64,000 bases of DNA, taken from the NCBI RefSeq assembly GCF_033473495.1, contig NC_088941.1, positions 806,001 through 870,000 on the forward strand. The letters run 5' to 3'. Position 1 is the stretch's first letter. Each line of letters begins with the position of its first letter. The notes beneath the pieces were generated by a model that made no database searches, was not told where the DNA came from, and was given only the letters and a program-made list of their open reading frames with translations. Positions 37,060 through 49,798 of the stretch are shown here, piece after piece. Source of the DNA: Cercospora beticola. Its lineage: Eukaryota > Ascomycota > Dothideomycetes > Mycosphaerellales > Mycosphaerellaceae. The translations under genes and the position numbers were made by a program.

Positions 37060-38172
37060 ATGGCCGACACCGAGCGACCACGAACACCGCCGCGGAAGGC
37101 TCCTGTGGCCTCGGCTCACTCTCCCATAACTCCAGAGCAAGTTCGTCGTATGGAAGAGTCTCGATTACGAGCCAAAGCACTTCGAACACAGCAGGAAGCA
37201 CAGAAGAAGACAACGACCCGGCCTTCAGCTCCCACATCTCTTGCAGGACAGAAACGGACACACGCTGCGATCACACGAGACATACCAGCGACCTCTCGCG
37301 ACGCACGAATTAATGTACCGAACAGCAACAACGGCCTCTCCGCTGCACCAGACGATGGCATCCGAGCTGCTAGGAAGTTTCAAAAATACGTCGAATACGA
37401 CTTCAGCAAGATGACAGACACAAAAGGTGGTTTCATGACGGCCGACGATGATCCATACAACAAAGCATTGCATGCACCTGATCCAGACGGCAAGCCCGCG
37501 AATATGACATTGCGAGAATGGGAGCAGAAACAAGTGCAGCGTAAGCTGCAGATGACAAAAGCCGGACCCTACGAACCTGGTCTGTCAGCTCTTGACGCCC
37601 AAAACGCAAAGAAATGCAGAGAATGCGGCAGTCTCGAGATCGATTGGAACTGGGACGAAATGCTCAACACACAAATCTGCCACACATGCAAAGACAAATA
37701 TCCTGAGAAATACAGTCTCTTGACGAAAACAGAGGCGAAGGAAGATTACCTCCTCACGGACCCAGAATTGAAAGATGAGAGCTTATTACCGCACATCAAG
37801 AAACCCAACCCGCACAAAAGTACATGGAACGACATGATGCTGTACCTCCGATATCAGGTCGAACAATACGCCTTCTCGGAGAAGAAGTGGGGTAGTGCGG
37901 AGGGGTTGGACGCAGAGTATGAAAGGAGGACGAAAGAGACGAAGGATCGCAAGGAGAAGAAGTTCAGGAATAAATTGAATGAGCTCAAGAAGAGAACACG
38001 AGTCGAAGCGTACAAGAAAGCGAGAAGTGGTGGCGGAGGAGAATTTGGTGATACGATAGGGAATGGACAGCATGAGCATGAATGGGGGCGAAGTGTCGAA
38101 GATCCCGAAACGGGCATGACGAAGAAAGCTTGTGTTGAATGTGGAATGGAGGTTGAAGAATTGGAGTTTTGA
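37060..38172 (+). CDS. RAD14: Rad14/XPA DNA damage recognition protein
   Basis: A single exon encodes 370 residues. XPA/Rad14 is a zinc-finger scaffold of nucleotide excision repair that verifies lesions with TFIIH and RPA. The zinc finger is a CxxC...CxxC unit: KKCRECGSLEIDWNW ... ICHTCKDKY (about residues 185-220). The XPA C-terminal DNA-binding block follows: YSLLTKTEAKEDYLLTDPEL, LPHIKKPNPHKSTWNDMMLY and a basic helix KDRKEKKFRNKLNELKKRTR. The conserved fungal tail ACVECGMEVEELEF ends the protein. The N-terminal 100 residues are disordered. The ATG sits in a good context (CCACCATGG). The 3' end faces the dehydrogenase gene, with only 133 bp between stop codons. Confidence 0.96.
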   Translation: MADTERPRTPPRKAPVASAHSPITPEQVRRMEESRLRAKALRTQQEAQKKTTTRPSAPTSLAGQKRTHAAITRDIPATSRDARINVPNSNNGLSAAPDDGIRAARKFQKYVEYDFSKMTDTKGGFMTADDDPYNKALHAPDPDGKPANMTLREWEQKQVQRKLQMTKAGPYEPGLSALDAQNAKKCRECGSLEIDWNWDEMLNTQICHTCKDKYPEKYSLLTKTEAKEDYLLTDPELKDESLLPHIKKPNPHKSTWNDMMLYLRYQVEQYAFSEKKWGSAEGLDAEYERRTKETKDRKEKKFRNKLNELKKRTRVEAYKKARSGGGGEFGDTIGNGQHEHEWGRSVEDPETGMTKKACVECGMEVEELEF

Positions 38173-38305
38173 GGCCAGAAATGTCTCACTGTAATTGCTT
38201 GGTTGTATTATGCGCAAGATACCCCTTTGATATTTGGAAAGAGCGAGCGAATACCTGTGGTCAGGAGATTATGTAGATATAGTGTACGACCATGCCTGTA
38301 TTGCT

Positions 38306-40040
38306 CTATATGTATTTGTACGGGTTCATAATACCATTCTGCACAATCAGTCAGTTCACAAGCTCGACCAAATATAATTGCAAGATAACTCACCGGGTCG
38401 TAAAGCTGCTTTATTTGCTTCATCAGCTTGATCATCGTTTCACTCCGGCTGTACCCGATAGCCTCCTTCTTCGCGAGTCCTAACCCGTGCTCGGCAGAAA
38501 TGCTACCATTTCGTTGTTGAATCCATTCAAAAACCCATGGCTCCAGCACCTTCTCGACCTCTTTGTCGTATCTCCTCGTACATACGTTTAAGTGCAGATT
38601 TGAATCGCCCATATGACCGTACCCAATCACATCGATCACAGGCTTGCTGTCATCCTCAGGATCCATAAGCCCACTATCTTGGAATCTTTGCCTCGCTTCT
38701 GCTACAAGGTCGTATAGTTGTGGCAGGGGTATTGACAAGTCGTACTTGTAGACACCTCCCCAGTGTTGTGAAGCTTCGCTGACACCTTCTCGACATGCCC
38801 AGAGGTTTTGCGATTGTGTCTCATTCTCGGCGAGAATGCCATCTGCCACAATTTCCTCACCCATGACGTGCTCGAGGAAGGCCTCCACCTTTTCGCGATC
38901 GTGATCGGCGTTGGATCCGGAAGTTTCGATGAGACAGTAGAAGGGGTATTCGCCTTCGAGAGGTAGCTTGCCCCCAGAGGCGCGGGTGTAGATCTGCTGT
39001 GAGTTGCCGTCCATGAATTCAAATGCAGATAGAATCTCCTGAAGATGCTTTTTGGCCTCTTTGAAAGCGTCCTGCACCTTTTCGTATGACTCCAAACCGA
39101 AATATGCCACGTTCACCGCCGGCGATCGTTGCGGAGTCAGTATTGAAACTGCCGTAACAATGCCAATGGTGCCTTCGCCTCCAATGAAGAGCTGTTTCAG
39201 GTCATATCCAGTGTTGTTCTTGCGAAGCTTTCCGAGATCATCGACTATTGTGCCATCTGGCAGTACTGCTTCCAAGCCAAGTACATTCCCGTGCAAGCTG
39301 CCGTATCGTAGTAATCGCAGACCTCCAGCGTTAGTCGCAACGTTGCCTCCAAGCTGGCAAGTTCCCTTGGCACCGAGATCGAGAGGGAAAATGTGCCCAC
39401 GCTCAGCAAGATGGTTGTCAGCAGCTTCCAGTACGACACCAGCATCAGCAACGAGAATGCCAGAAACATCGTCAAAATCTCGGATCTTGTTCATGCGTGC
39501 CAAATTGATCACGATCTCGTCGAAGACCGGTACAGACCCTCCCACGAGACCAGTGTTGCCTCCTTGTGGGTTGACAGCGATCAAGTTATCGTTGCAGTAT
39601 TTCAAAATCTTGCTGACTTCCTCGGTCGATCCTGGCTTCAGCACCAATCTCGTCTGACCCCGATATTTTCTCATCCAGTCCGCATTGAATGCTTCCAGAT
39701 CGCTCGTAGAGTCCTGAGTAACGCCATCAATGATCGCATTGTCTACTCCTAGCACGTCTTTGAAAAACCTGACGTCGCCTTCGTCGATCTGCTTGAAGCG
39801 AGGGTCTCGTTTGATGTTCGGGTATGAATCGGTGGTATACTTGATCTTCTTGGGATCGCTGACACCTGATCGTGACTCGGGAGGATTGTGTTCGGCATTG
39901 GAGGCGGTTGTGGTAGCTTGCGCATAGCATCGGAATGACGGCGCTTGGTATACAGCTCGGAGGTGTGCTGGTTGCTGAAAAGCCTTGTTCGCGATTCGGA
40001 TGCGCCTCAAGGCGGGCAGACAGCGATTTGCAGGAGACAT
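38306..40040 (-). CDS. mitochondrial FAD-linked D-2-hydroxyglutarate/D-lactate dehydrogenase
   Basis: Two exons on the minus strand: 38394-40040 and an 11-codon last exon 38306-38338 (55-bp intron, GTGAGT donor, GTGCAG acceptor). Splicing gives the family's C-terminal signature YDP-NGIMNPYKYI; without it the tail is nonsense. The 559-residue protein starts MSPANRCLPALRRIRIANKA, an arginine-rich mitochondrial presequence. It has an FAD-binding type 4 domain (VNPQGGNTGLVGGSVPV, LPLDLGAKG-like segment, GGNVATNAGGLRLLRYG) and an FAD-oxidase C-terminal domain with GYGHMGDSNLHLNV and SAEHGLGLAKK. Closest in features to yeast Dld2/Dld3 and human D2HGDH, which oxidise D-2-hydroxyglutarate or D-lactate. 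It is divergent from the proteasome gene, with 283 bp between the ATGs. Confidence 0.93.
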
Positions 40041-40323
40041 TGTCGCGGGACAGTATAGCCGCAGGTGAGGATAGGTGCAAGTGGAAGGCAGCGAAACAAA
40101 TAAAAGAGAGGCAATGTTTCGTGACGTCTTGTTCGGGCAGCTTTCGGAGCAATGCGAGCGCCGTCCCGATGGAGACAGAGCTTCGTGCTTGACGCGCGCC
40201 GCCAGTGCCTGGAGCTCCGACTGCTGCATCAAACAATCCACCAAACCGCCTTTCCTGATCGTCATCATCTGCGCCATCTCAACACATAACCCTTACTGAA
40301 ACCGCCCGGATAAGCTCGTCAAC

Positions 40324-41257
40324 ATGGCATCCGGCTACGACCGCGCACTGTCCGTGTTCTCGCCCGATGGCCACGTCTTCCAGGTCGAATACGCCCTCGA
40401 AGCCGTCAAGCGTGGAACATGCGCCGTAGCAGTCAAAGGCACCGCCAAAGATGATCAAGTCGTCGTCATGGGATGTGAGAAGAAGTCCGCCCTCAAGCTG
40501 CAAGATACCCGCATCACGCCTTCGAAGATCTCCATGGTCGATACCCACGTCTGCTTAGCCTTTGCTGGTCTCAACGCCGATGCACGAATTCTGGTCGACA
40601 AAGCACGATTGGAGGCGCAATCACATCGTCTGACAGTGGAGGATCCGGTCACCATCGAATACATCACGAAATACGTCGCCGGTGTGCAGCAGCGATACAC
40701 GCAGTCGGGAGGTGTGCGGCCGTTTGGCATCAGCACACTCATTGTTGGATTCGACCCGGGCAGCAAGGACGCCAGACTATACCAGACAGAGCCATCTGGA
40801 ATCTACAGTGCATGGTGCGTCTTACTCGCTCTAAACTCCGTACCCGTCAGAGTGACTAACGCATCACCACAGGAAAGCAAACGCCATCGGCCGCTCCTCA
40901 AAAACCGTCCGCGAATTCCTCGAACGCAACCACAAAGACGACATGACTCGCGCCGAGACCATCGAGCTGACCATCAAATCACTTCTCGAAGTTGTTCAAA
41001 CCGGAGCAAAGAACATTGAGATCGCTATCATGGCACCAGGCAAGACAGTAGAGATGTTGCCTTCAGAAGAGATCGAGAAGATCGTCGAGAAGATCAACAG
41101 CGATAAGGACGCTGCGGCTGAAGCGAACGCTGGGCGGAGAGGAGGTGCCCGACAAGGTGGCGCTGCGGCTGGTGATGCAGCCAGCAGCGCTCAGGGGCCA
41201 GAGCAAGTTCTGGCATCGCGACCAGCAGGTGAGGGAAGCGGTGCTCCTCCGGAGTAA
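40324..41257 (+). CDS. PRE6: 20S proteasome subunit alpha4
   Basis: Two exons (40324-40814 and 40873-41257; 58-bp intron, GTGCGT donor, CACCACAG acceptor) encode 291 residues. The start [19 protein letters not shown] with [11 protein letters not shown] is the proteasome alpha-subunit signature in its alpha4 (Pre6/PSMA7) form. Further alpha4 marks are [26 protein letters not shown] and [19 protein letters not shown] across the splice. Alpha subunits form the outer rings that gate the protease chamber. The last 45 residues form an Ala/Gly/Ser/Pro-rich extension (starting [14 protein letters not shown]), making it longer than yeast Pre6 (about 254 residues). Splicing at 40814 removes a readthrough frame. 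Confidence 0.96.
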
Positions 41258-42170
41258 GCGCGTGGAATGACGGATATGACAATAGAGCATGCACACTACA
41301 GTGGAGCGAGAGCTTGACGATGAGTATGTACAATAAGTGCTTCGCTTGAGCTCCAGCAGCAGAAGCATCCCGAAATGCATGATACACCACGAGGCATGTC
41401 ATCAATGAGAACAAGCACGACTCTGTTACAGACCCTGAAAGCCTTTACGGATGATCGCCATGCACCGATCTAAAGCTGCCTCATGTCACACCTCATTGTC
41501 TTTGGCTCAGGAACTACGTTAGCAGTTGACCGCACAAGCATCTCACAACGGAGGTTGGAACGAAGCAGGCACAGAGCGATCAATTACCAACTGTCTTCAT
41601 TTCAATTGTCTACGGTCCACTTCACAGACCACTGACTGAGTCTCCCTCCTAGCCCACTGCGAACTATGTGCGACAACGTTTTGCTACCCGCCAATGATCG
41701 TAGCAAAATGCCACTAAGAGTACAGAGTGCAGTAGGGCCTCTCTTTGAACTCCTCCCGTGACACCACCATGATGCAGAAAGCCTTGACGCTTGGGGATAT
41801 CACACTGAAAAAAGCACCACTCGACCCAAACACCACAAAATCACAAACGCCCCAGAATGAAATAATGTCTTTGCTTGTGGGGTCAACGCCATCCGAATTA
41901 AGCACTTCCGCTTTGTGTGCGAGTCGCTGGTTCCATTCGTCGTACACTGCGCGCTTTGTATGTTGCTGATACCTGTTGTGCCCATAGGTCATGCCTAGAA
42001 AGAAAATAATGTCTGTGGCGCGGTGTTTTGTATGCTCTTCTGTTGCGTCAGGAAAAAGACTGGCCATATTGCATGGGGCCACACCGCTAGGTCTGATATA
42101 GAAGAGCCGGGTCTATCGCGTCGTCTATGTCATGGTACATCAGCTGCTGAGGGTAGACAGGAAAGGCATG
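41258..42170. other. convergent intergenic region
   Basis: Lies between the 3' ends of the proteasome gene and the demethylase gene. A 122-codon minus-strand open frame at 41714-42082 starts with GTG and has no recognisable domain; it is more likely 3'-UTR sequence of the demethylase. Confidence 0.4.
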
Positions 42171-45100
42171 CTATGCCTCTTGCTTCTGCTCTTCAGGCTG
42201 ATCGGCCATCTCAACCGGCGCGGCGGCTTCTTTGTTGTCGACGTCTTCTGGCGCAGCGGGCGCAGCAGGAGTGGGAATCTCTTTGCTGTCGCGAACATCG
42301 GTGGCACTCTCAAGACCTGGTACGGCAAAGCTATCCTCGGTTTCATGCACCAAGTCAGCAAAGACGTTATCCATGTTCGCTCCAGCACTCTGCTGACTGC
42401 CGCCAAAGCCAGGGCTATTTATCCCAGCCGTGGTCATGAATCCGGTCGTCGAGGCGGAAGAGACATCTGGCTGCTTAGGCGAGTCAAATAGTGCACCAGG
42501 CATACCACTTGGGATCATGCCGTTCCCTCCACGATTGCCGAAATCAGGACTGGTTCGACTTCCATTGTGGTTGTTGCCCGCTGACTGAGACGTGGGCGTA
42601 CTGAACATATCGTTCATCCCGAACATCTGGGACCCGAACCCAGAAGGTGGGGGCGAAGGACCGCTGCTGCTATAACCATGAAACATTGCAGGCGAACCAA
42701 GGCGCTGTTGAGGCTGGGTTGTTGCGGGCTGGTACGCCTCGCTCGATGTGTTCGGTGCCGCTGATTGTTCTCGCCCCTGGCTCGTTTGCTGCTGCGCTCT
42801 CAGAGAGGCCAGGTGGCGTTCTTGAGGTGTCTCATAGCCAGGCCCCGGTGCATGCGGAGCTGGCATGGGCATCGAATTCACCTTGGCTTTGAAAGTGTCC
42901 AAGTCGGTGGTGAAACTCGCATCGTTCAATTCAAGAACGGCCTTGACTTTCAACAGGCGGTCGCGATTGGCGTGCGGTTCCTGCGCAAGGAACTCGTCGA
43001 CTATGTGGTGGCCGGCTGTTGTACCCAGAACCTGAATGGCGAGTGCTGTAAGATGCTTGCGGACCTTCTCTGGAGGCACTGGTGTCATCCCAGTGGGATA
43101 TGGTTGCGCGGAGCTTGAAGATCCAGGCAGTCCAGGTGTCATTGAGCCAGATGGTGATGTGCTGTTCATTGCTGGCTGTAGAGGCATGCCAGGCATCGAT
43201 TCAGACTGCTTGCGCTTCGCGACGTGTGGCTTCATCTTGTATTGCGTTGGCAGATCGTCGGGATTCGTAATGCCGAGTTGAGCCATCAGCTTTTGTTGCT
43301 TAGTTGGTCGTGGCTTGCGTGTTGAGTGCGAGGCATCAGTCATCGGCGGCGGCTCTGGTGCGACCTTCGCTAGTCTGTGAAGCTGCTGGCGCAGGTAATT
43401 TGTCTCGTGTGCGAGCAAGATATCCGCACCCTCGACTTTGCGCAGATAGAACCGCAGAATGCTGACTTCCTCAGGCGTGGGCTCCATGGCTGGCTCGACA
43501 TAAGGGCGAATGAAATCTCGGAAGTTCTGGCCGTACTCGCAGATGTTCGACAAGGTCTTCTCTTCCACGGGTTGGAATGGAAGTGTTTCCAGTTCGTCGA
43601 ACCAGGACTGCAGATCTTCCAATTTAGGTCGGGCCGCATCGCGAGGAATTTTGACACGCCAGTCGCAAATCGGGCAGGTGTACTTGTCATCCTCCTTCAC
43701 CTTGCCACGGGCAATCTTGAGGCACTTGCCGTGATACCACTCATGGCAAATCTCGCACTCAATCATCATGCCAGCCTCGGACTTTCGGCAGATACAGAAG
43801 ACATCTCTGCTTGAGGTGCTTCCTTCCGTCACGGGAACTTCGCCCTCTGCGGGAGATCCTGCCCTTGAAGATGGTTCGACAGGGCCTCGTGGCTTGTCCT
43901 CGATGTCGAAGCACGCCTGGTTTCGCAGATCGACAGTGTTCATATGCTGTTGCAGAATGTGCAACGGGGCATTTGCTTTGCCAAAGAGCTTCTTGCCACG
44001 TCGCATCCAGTCTTCGTGCCTCTTCGACTCTTTTTCGAGATCGATAGTGCCTTGGGGCTTGCTCTGCAGTTCATCAAGAGCATCCATGACCTCTTTCATT
44101 TCATTGTAGTGCGGTCGCTTTCTGAAGTCCGGATCTTTGCTGCGGTCAACAAGAGAAGCTATCTTATCTTGAATTTCGCGCTGCTTCTTGAGAATCGCAT
44201 CTACTGCTGCAAGAGTCTCTGGAGTGACTGGTAAAGTCGAGGCTTGCCGGGAGAGTGCATCCAGCTGCTGGTAGTGAACTTGCTCGACCGCCATGAGCTC
44301 CTTGGCCTTTTGCTCCCACAATTCACCTTGGGCCTTGTGTTCCTTGAAGAAGATGATATCTGGATTCGTGTCCGGTACTCCGACATCTGCACCCTCAGCG
44401 AGGAACTTCTCGATGTCTTTCAAGGTCTGTGTCTGCTGCTGTGTTTCGAGATTGGGCTTCTTCGCTTTCGCGGCATCGTTCCAACGCAGACGCCTCAGCA
44501 CCTTTTCAATGCTTTCGATCTCGGGCATGTCGACATGGAATTCCTTGGCGCGCTCGAGCAGTTCCTCAAAGTCTTCTGTCTTCTTGGCGAGGATGTTGCC
44601 CAGTGCAGCATGCGCATCCTTTTGGAACTCTTCGATATTGCTAGCTCTCTCGCGTAAGGTGACGATCTCTGGGCAGTCGAAGCCGATCTTGTCTGCACTC
44701 TCCAGCAAGTTGTAAATGTTGGAGATCTTGCGCAGCTCTTTGTCGCGCTCTTCTTGTTCAGCAGCCTTGGTGCCTTTCCGCCATACTTTCTCGCTTTTGC
44801 GACGATTCGTCTGCTTGCGTGTGATGTAGTTCGTGGCTTCCTCGACCCATTCATTGCATCTGTCCACGAAGCGTCTCAAATCGGGCAATTGCGGAAGATC
44901 GTACTGTATCTTATCACCTTCAGTGAGGAGCGTCCTTAGGTGCTTGAGTGAAGGCCGGGGGCTATCCTCAAGTTCTTTGTCCACCTTGGCAGCCCACAGC
45001 TCAGGGATGTTGGCCTTGTCCACGACTTTCTGCACTGTTGATGTGAGTACATCATCTGTCATCCGGTACTGCACAACGTGGTCTCCGTTCTGGCCAGAAT

Positions 45101-47932
45101 GTCGTTCCGTTTCCAAGGCATCACAACACTCGTAGCTCCCAGCATGGAGAAGACACAGCACCTTCTTCGTCTTCATGCAGACGTAGCGTGACAAGTGACA
45201 ATACGCTTTGCAGAATGTGCAGATGACCTCCTCTTCCTCAACGGAAGCATCGATGGCCTCTGGCTCCTGGGCATAGCGGGGACCAAGATACGGTTCTGTT
45301 TGCTGCGTCCCTGCCTCTGCCGCAGGCCCGCGCAAGAAATGTTGGCGAGTGGCCAACTCCTCATCCCGCATGCGCTCCAATGCCGGTGCCAGCCATTTTG
45401 ATGTCCGAATAGAGTTGTCGCGGGAGGCTGCTGTGAGCAGCATCTCGTCGTGCGAGAAACATGGCTGTTTCCGGTAATCTCGCAGCCTCCTAACGCCCTC
45501 CTCGCCAAAAGGCTCCCAGTCGTGAGGCGCAAAGTTGACTGCTTCATTGAAGTTGAATCCTTGGTTGAATCCGGCGTGATATGCACGTGGGAATGTAATC
45601 ACAAATTCTCCCGCGTGCTGGTCTATTGCATAGACACGAACGCCAGCTCGCCTGAGCTTTTCCGGTCTTGCAAGAGTGACCAGCTGGAAAAGCAGATCAG
45701 GCTGTGTTTCAAAAAGTTCAGGGACTTCTTGCTTCATCGCTTCTTCGAACTTATACGAATCTTCTCCGGGTATACCATACCATGTCTTGGTTTCGCCAAA
45801 ATGTTGGTAATTAGCCGAGTAGGTATAGTGGTCCTCGTTGTGCCAGCAGAATGTTGAGAAGATCATGCCGACGTAAAGCCAAGGAACAGTCATGCCTGAG
45901 ACGTCAGACTTGATGTGTCGGAAGAGCGACTCCTTGTCGAGCGGCATGATGTTCAGATTCCAAGGATCTGTAGAGTAGGGATCGCGTGGATGCTTCTCAA
46001 TCGTTGGGAATCCACTTCCATGGGTGGTAGAATGTATGTCTGCGCCATACTCCACCTCGGTCGTGTCAGAAATGTCCTCAACAAGTCGCCAAAACTCGCG
46101 CTCTATGTCGTCTTCTTCCAGGTGATGCTTGTGCTCATTGAAGGGGCTGAACTGTCGCGGAATAGTGTTAAAATGGTGCATCTTGAACTCGTTGGCCTTT
46201 CTCTGGAATCCGGAAAGCGAATACACATCTCCTTCGTCGAAGCCGTACTCATTCGTCCCGACCAGACATCTCGGGCAATGCCACTCGTGCGCTGGGGCTT
46301 GCTTGAGCGGAGGTTCGAGGCAGTACATGTGATACGCATCGCCACAACTTTCGCATCTGAGATGCTTGTGTCGTTCATCAGGCTTGAGGCAATTTTCGCA
46401 CACTTCTCCAGGGCTATAATGGCCCCGTTCCCGATTCGCCTGCAACTGCTTCATGCCCATGCGGGAATGGTGCATGTTGCTACCTGCAACCGTCGGCACA
46501 TCCTTGCGCAAGCGCTTGCTACGACGCTCGAGCGACGAAACCTCATCCGGTGTTAATTCGGAGTGCGGTCGCTTCAAGGCTGCAGTCCCATTAGGGTTGG
46601 CCGAGAGATGTTGCGGCGTCATGTATTGCGGCGTGCCCTCCAACGGACGTTGTGGAGTACTACTATTCGAGTGATGCATTCCATTCACGCCGTTCACTGC
46701 AGTAAAGCCTCCGGAGGGTGGCGGCGGTGGAGGAGGTTGCGCGCTGTTGACGGGGGTGAAACCTCCTGCATTTACTGGGGTGAAGCCACCAGTACTGGGC
46801 GGCGCTGGGTGGCTTTGAGGAGGCTGTGGAGTGCCAAGATGAGGAGGACGCGGCGCATCGTGCGGGTGCACAGGATGCATGATCTCGTGGTTGCCCGGGA
46901 AAGGAGGGTGTGGACTTTGGCCATTGAGAGACGCATGAAGTGCAGCAGAAGCTTGCATTGTGGGTGCGTGTTCTCCAGGCATCGGTCCATTTGGCCGCTT
47001 GACAGGAGATGGTCCCGGCGAGGGCGTGTATGGTCCACCATTCATCATCTCCAATTGTTGGTGCACGCCCGGCTTTGCCAGCCTGAGATATTCCTCATAC
47101 GGCAAGAGCCATTTCTGGTACGAGTTCTTGAGCGATGTCGATAGCGACGACATGATCTTACCGCTGTAGCCCAAGTCTCTACCCACTTCGGCCCATCTCT
47201 TGCCCTTGCACACCTGCTCGAAGCCACCCTTCCTCTCCACGGTCTTCTTTAAGCGATACAGGTCCAGGGGCCGTTTGTCGACACTGGGGAATCGATTGAG
47301 GTTATGTCCGTTCTGCTTGTGGAATTTGGCAAGCTGGTCCAGATAGTCGTTGTTCACTCGATTTCCGCCTTCGACCGAGTTCAACTCTTGACGTCGCGTT
47401 CGGAAGTGGAAACGCTATTCGAACAACATGTTAGTCAGATTTCAGTGATTGCAATGCAATGTGTTACTGCCATTGCGAAGGCAAGGTTCTCGCGTACCTC
47501 AGTGTTGATAGCGAACGGCGGATTCCAGCTTTCCGGAGGCACGATCTTCACGATGCCGTACTTGCTCCCCTCTGGAGCGATCTTACGCATATATTCCATC
47601 GGATCCCGAAATTCCTCCTCGGTTGGTCGATATATGGGCGCGTTCGGTATGTCAAACAGCCGCGACCTCTTCTCTGGATACGGTCGCATGTTCGGTTGTC
47701 CCCTTCGTTCCACCGTCGATAGGTCCAGCGCCTCGGCACGACGTGCGCTGAGCGGAATGGCATGGTTGTTGCCTGAGGGCGGCCCGTTCAGAGTGCCCGG
47801 CACTGCTGGAGCCTTCATCTGCTTCTTTGTCGACGGTCCTGGCGAGTCGGTAGACGGGACTGCCACTGGCGACGGCCGAGCAGGCGGCATCGCCATGACA
47901 GCACCTCCGCCACTGCTGGAAGGCAGCACCAT
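42171..47932 (-). CDS. JARID1/KDM5-type histone H3K4 demethylase (JmjN-ARID-PHD-JmjC)
   Basis: Two exons on the minus strand (47498-47932, then 42171-47414; 83-bp intron, GTACGC donor, GAATAG acceptor) encode 1,892 residues. JmjN ends exon 1 ([18 protein letters not shown] ... PPFAINTE) and continues as [17 protein letters not shown] follows (about 160-250: [32 protein letters not shown]). PHD1 is near 483-530 ([19 protein letters not shown]). JmjC has the iron site H-N-E in [12 protein letters not shown] (about 668) and the distal His in [18 protein letters not shown]5HC2 finger ([15 protein letters not shown]) lies near 873, then a PLU-1 region, and PHD2 near 1350 ([17 protein letters not shown]). 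The C-terminal 300 residues are Pro/Gln/Ser-rich. The family removes H3K4 di- and trimethyl marks; this is the fungal counterpart of Lid2/Jhd2. Iron ligands look intact. Confidence 0.95.
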
Positions 47933-48453
47933 TGCGTCCTCTCCCTATGAATACATTCGGCGAGCAAGGGATCGTCGCACTACTGTTGCGCGGTAGTCCG
48001 AGGAGTCGTTGCGGGTGTGGGAGGTGTGGGAGGTGGTGGAGAAGCGGAACAGCGAAGGTATGCGATGGATCCAAGTCCAAGCCAGAGATGCGGGTAGCAG
48101 ATCGGCTCGAGCCTTGACTTTCCGGTACACCTCGATTCTTTACATTTGTGGGCGCAACACAGACAGATGTTGGAACACGTCGTGATCGAGTGTTTGTGAT
48201 CTCTCGCGGGCAGATGAGACGTATGTCGCGTGCAAATATCGGCTGTGGAAAGTGAACAGCGTGAGCAACACAGCGGCGACCCGGATTACTCCTGCACTGG
48301 CCACTTCCCACGCTTAACCTAATCAGGCTTAGCAGGCAGACGTGAAGTCGAGCAGATCGCTTGGGTTGCGACTTCAGCAAGACCGTCGCGAGTGGCAGAC
48401 GCCAAATCGACTGAACGAAGCCGCACGTGTCATTCGTCCGCTGCATTGGTGCA
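47933..48453. other. divergent promoter of the demethylase and SLX1
   Basis: 521 bp separates the two ATGs on opposite strands. No other gene is seen; the stretch probably holds both core promoters. Confidence 0.5.
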
Positions 48454-49798
48454 ATGGAGAAAGGCATTGCTCCCATTCCCGCCTTTTACGCGTGCTATTT
48501 GCTGAGGTCCATCGCGCGACACGCTTCGCTGTATATCGGCAGCACGCCAAATCCCCCACGTCGGCTGCGTCAACACAATGGCGAGTCAAAAGGAGGCGCA
48601 GTTCGGACCTCCAAAGACTCGTTGCGGCCGTGGGAGATGACATGTCTCGTCACAGGTTTTCCAAGCAAGATTGCCGCACTGCAATTCGAGTGAGTACGAA
48701 ACGATTGGAACAGCCGTTTGCCACTTTTACGCGTGCTCAGCTCTCATCTTCGCTGTGCATGTCGCTGTCATCTCTAGAGTGGGTGTTCTAATCTGGTATA
48801 GATGGGCGTGGCAGAATCCGCAGTTGACGCGACACATTGCACCAGATTCACGAATCACACAGGCTACGATGACCACACGCATATCGCCCAAGACGGGAAA
48901 GGCTCGAAAACGCTCAAAGCGACCTCGTCTATCTTTGACAGATCGCTTGAGAAATCTACACCTTTTACTGCGGGCAAGAAGTTTTCGACAATGGCCCCTA
49001 AAATTGACATTCTACTGCGAGGATGTGTTTCGCGTCTGGAGCAAACTCGTCGAGCAAACAACAGAAACATTGCCCAAGGGTATCGAAGTTACCATTAATG
49101 AATCATCACGTAGTTTGAAGAACTCCAAACAGCAAGACGGCGGCCAGGCTGCAACCGAAGGAACCGGCATCCATGGGCTTGATCTCGATTATGCAAGACG
49201 TAAAGGACATTTGGAGAAGAGCCAAGCTCTTCTAGCTAATGACGAACACATTCTGAAGTGTTCCATCTGCAAAGATAGGTTGCCGTCGAGCGGCGCTGCG
49301 ACATTGATCTGTCCCTCCGATGGCTGTTCTGCCCTCTCGCACCTACAGTGCCTGGCCGCACACTTTCGCAAAAGTCCAGGAGAGGAGATTGTTGTTCGCT
49401 CAAGCGGACCTTGTCCATCTTGTCATTCTGAGACTCAGTGGACAGATCTCGTCACCGAGCTGAGCTTGCGAATGCGCGGAGAGAAGGAGCTAAAAGCATT
49501 ATTCAAGCCGAAGCGAGCCAAGAAAGGTACTTCTGTGGCAGCGGATGTCCTCGATGACGAATCCGAGCAGTCTGAAGGCGAGGACGACTTACGACACATT
49601 GCCGTGGGAGACGGGTGGCCCAGTATCGAGGACAGCAGCGAGGACGATGCAGCTTCGGTGCATGTTCATCAACAGGCGTTCAGGAGTGATCCGACGCCAG
49701 AGCGAAGGCCATTCAAGATGACAGTGCAGCCACAGACGCCCCATTCGGAGCCAGTGATTGAAGACAGCGAGTGGGACGAAGCTGAGCTGCTGACATGA
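48454..49798 (+). CDS. SLX1: Slx1 structure-specific endonuclease subunit
   Basis: Two exons (48454-48689 and 48802-49798; 112-bp intron, GTGAGT donor, GGTATAG acceptor) encode 410 residues. The GIY-YIG nuclease domain is at the N-terminus: [26 protein letters not shown] (catalytic Arg), [13 protein letters not shown] and [18 protein letters not shown]. The intron splits the codon of the conserved catalytic Glu (GA/A, residue 79) in that last motif, and splicing restores it. A C-terminal RING/PHD-like zinc module follows (CSICKDRLP ... CPSDGC ... CLAAHF ... CPSC, about 215-270). The tail is acidic. With Slx4, Slx1 cuts Holliday junctions and branched DNA. The ATG at 48454 is the first in frame near the domain start. 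Confidence 0.93.

Noticed and set aside
41714..42082. 122-codon minus-strand open frame downstream of the demethylase
   Set aside because: Begins with GTG, shows no domain or signal, and sits where the demethylase 3'-UTR is expected. It cannot be excluded without transcripts.
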